Notes under the pieces: generated by a model | What the model was told of the DNA's origin: nothing | The model's database searches: none | What the model saw: the letters and a program-made list of their open reading frames with translations, nothing else | In this document: positions 6,044 to 6,979 of the stretch, piece after piece | Layout: each line of letters begins with the position of its first letter | How positions within the stretch are numbered: the stretch's first letter is position 1 | Source: an uncultured Eubacteriales bacterium | GTDB taxonomy: Bacteria > Bacillota > Clostridia > Oscillospirales > Oscillospiraceae | Assembly (NCBI GenBank): GCA_900321335.1 | Contig: ONVR01000363.1 | Span: 1 to 6,979, forward strand | Direction of reading: 5' to 3' | DNA length: 6,979 nucleotides | Translations under genes and position numbers: made by a program

Positions 6044-6685
6044 ATGGAAAACGAGAAGAAATTTGATCTGACAAAAGTACAGGAGGCCGACGTCGAGAAA
6101 AAGTACATCCTTACTGAGGAAGCAAAGGCCGCCAGCAAATTCGGGAAGCTGGTCTTTGCGTTCCCACAGGAGGACAATGAAATCGTTGCGGAAGGGGATC
6201 CTGCAGATTACGTTGTGCATCCTCAGGCGTATTTCCGGGGTGCCCGGCAGATCCCGGGATCGGAGTTCAATTCCAGCTTCCAGATCTTTGTGAAGCCCTT
6301 CTTCCTGGACCGCGTCCAGCACCGCCACCCGAAGGATGAGTACCTGATTTTCCTGGGTGCATCCTTCCCCAATGTGTTCGATTTTGACGCACACATCGAG
6401 TTTACCCTGGGCAAAGGAGAGGAAGCGGAGACTTTCGTGATCGACAAGCCCACCATCATCCGAGTGCCGGCTATGACCTATCACTGTCCGCTGAACTTCA
6501 AAGAGGTCAACAAACCTGTTATGTTCATGGCGGCCTGTATGATGCCCATGTTCGGCGGCATTTACGATCTGCCCAACGGAGAGACCATGGAGATGTACTA
6601 CAACGGCCCGCTGCCCTGCAAGTACAACGAGAATAAGAAGTGTGACTCCTGCGGCAAGTGTCTCACGGAGAAGTGGGAGAAGTAA
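6044..6685 (+). CDS. Cupin-domain protein with Cys-rich C-terminal tail
   Basis: This is a 213-residue cytoplasmic protein with a charged N-terminal segment (1-35), a single cupin barrel and a Cys-rich end. Cupin motif 1 is H93-R-H95-P-K-D-E99 followed by G105; motif 2 is P142-x-M144-x2-H147-x3-N151, matching PxGxxHxxxN with Met for Gly. His93, His95, Glu99 and His147 can form the usual site for Fe, Mn, Ni or Zn. The last 22 residues contain C192, C200, C203 and C206 (C-x7-C-x2-C-x2-C), which could bind another metal or an Fe-S cluster; the rest of a ferredoxin motif is absent. Cupins include isomerases, dioxygenases, lyases and epimerases, so the reaction cannot be called. In an anaerobe, an oxygen-independent isomerase or lyase is more likely. 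It is the last gene of the operon, 12 nt before a terminator. Confidence 0.85.
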   Translation: MENEKKFDLTKVQEADVEKKYILTEEAKAASKFGKLVFAFPQEDNEIVAEGDPADYVVHPQAYFRGARQIPGSEFNSSFQIFVKPFFLDRVQHRHPKDEYLIFLGASFPNVFDFDAHIEFTLGKGEEAETFVIDKPTIIRVPAMTYHCPLNFKEVNKPVMFMAACMMPMFGGIYDLPNGETMEMYYNGPLPCKYNENKKCDSCGKCLTEKWEK

Positions 6686-6696
6686 GCAAGATGAAG

Positions 6697-6741
6697 CACG
6701 GCCGGAAGTATCCTTTCGCAAGGACTTCCGGCTGTGTTTTT
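6697..6741 (+). terminator. Intrinsic terminator of the importer/enzyme operon
   Basis: Arms 6697-6715 and 6720-6736 pair around a TCGC loop: CACGGCCGGAAGT with CCTT after a two-base AT bulge, against AAGGACTTCCGGCTGTG, with one G-T wobble. A run of T follows at 6737-6741. The stem starts 11 nt after the cupin stop. This is a canonical rho-independent terminator on the plus strand and marks the operon end. Confidence 0.92.
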
Positions 6742-6805
6742 GTGCCGTGAACAAACAAATGAGACTTCATCCATATCTTATTATTTCGAGGCAGGGGAAC
6801 GCGTG
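6742..6805. other. Convergent intergenic spacer
   Basis: These 64 bases lie between two opposed terminators. I see no gene, promoter, repeat or RNA structure in it. The sequence is more AT-rich than the flanks, as expected for a spacer. Confidence 0.6.
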
Positions 6806-6850
6806 ATTAAACAAAAGACAGCAGCGGCGGGCATCCCTCCCCGCCGCTGC
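6806..6850 (-). terminator. Intrinsic terminator of purF (minus strand)
   Basis: Plus-strand arms GCAGCGGCGGG (6821-6831) and CCCGCCGCTGC (6840-6850) are perfect reverse complements with an 8-nt loop. Read on the minus strand, the stem is followed by TGTCTTTTGTTTAAT (opposite 6806-6820), a T-rich tract. It starts 8 nt after the purF stop. On the plus strand no T-run follows, so it acts for the minus-strand gene. Confidence 0.88.
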
Positions 6851-6858
6851 CGGTATGT

Positions 6859-6979
6859 TCATTCTGCGATTGCTTTTGCCCGATCAGACAGCCGCTGTTC
6901 AAAGCGGTTTTTTCCGGTGTCTGCGGGGATTTCCGTGGGGTAATGGCCGTCAAAACAGGCGCTGCAATACGCTGTATTC
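6859..6979 (-). CDS. purF: Amidophosphoribosyltransferase C-terminus, partial
   Basis: Reading the minus strand from 6978 gives 39 codons and a TGA at 6861-6859. The segment begins YCSACFDGHYPTEIP, which matches the conserved C-terminal YCxACFxGxYPT of glutamine phosphoribosylpyrophosphate amidotransferase. This enzyme makes phosphoribosylamine, the first step of de novo purine synthesis, and in many Firmicutes the cysteines near this motif belong to its [4Fe-4S] cluster. After it comes a charged tail with RFEQRLSDRAKAIAE. The gene starts outside the window, so no start or catalytic Cys is visible. It converges on the importer operon and is functionally unrelated to it. The fragment lacks a Met and is easily missed; a spurious plus-strand frame (6734-6943) covers the same bases. 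Confidence 0.85.
   Translation of the reverse strand, partial: NTAYCSACFDGHYPTEIPADTGKNRFEQRLSDRAKAIAE

Noticed and set aside
5600..6754. 384-codon minus-strand frame over the NTF2-like and cupin genes
   Set aside because: It runs through the plus-strand terminator and opposite a textbook cupin, has low-complexity shadow composition and no recognisable domain.
6821..6850. GC-rich hairpin as a second plus-strand terminator
   Set aside because: No T-run follows on the plus strand; the T-rich tract is on the minus-strand side, which fits purF.
6734..6943. Small plus-strand frame of 69 codons at the 3' end
   Set aside because: It begins inside the operon terminator, spans the purF terminator and overlaps the recognisable purF C-terminus on the other strand.
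1..6979. Mobile element, CRISPR array, tRNA or riboswitch
   Set aside because: I saw no transposase, integrase, direct repeat array, attachment-site-like repeat or tRNA fold. No long leader is present because the operon enters the window mid-gene.

Overview
The window looks like chromosomal DNA of an anaerobic, low-to-mid GC Gram-positive bacterium, most plausibly a gut-type member of the Clostridia. The evidence is GGAGG-type ribosome binding sites ahead of nearly every gene, a lipoprotein-anchored solute-binding protein (no outer membrane implied), GC content in the mid-50s by eye, and many cysteines, including in an exported protein. This is an inference from style, not from a marker gene.

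Positions 1-6685 hold one tightly packed plus-strand operon that enters the window already in progress. The first half is a complete RbsABC-type (CUT2-like) ABC importer: a tandem-NBD ATPase missing its N-terminus (1-1111), two paralogous permeases (1124-2140 and 2141-3136) and a lipoprotein binding protein (3189-4412). A perfect 13-bp hairpin without a T-run follows the binding-protein gene and probably tunes transcript level. The second half is four small cytoplasmic proteins: a MIF/tautomerase-fold protein with an N-terminal proline (4478-4849), an NAD-type short-chain dehydrogenase resembling 3alpha-hydroxysteroid dehydrogenase/carbonyl reductase (4870-5658), a 114-residue NTF2/SnoaL-like protein (5669-6013) and a single-domain cupin with an added Cys-rich tail (6044-6685). 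A strong intrinsic terminator (6697-6741) closes the operon.

Positions 6742-6979 contain a second, minus-strand terminator (6806-6850) and the last 39 codons of a convergent gene. I recognise that gene as purF, the glutamine amidophosphoribosyltransferase. This fragment has no start codon and is easily missed.

The importer probably delivers a small polar molecule that the four downstream proteins modify. No sugar kinase, aldolase or sugar isomerase is present in the window. Instead the set comprises a dehydrogenase, a keto-enol tautomerase-type protein, an isomerase/dehydratase-type fold and a metal-dependent cupin, a combination that suits oxidation and enolisation of a hydroxyl/carbonyl compound. 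The substrate cannot be named from sequence, and this is the part of the window most likely to represent an undescribed pathway.
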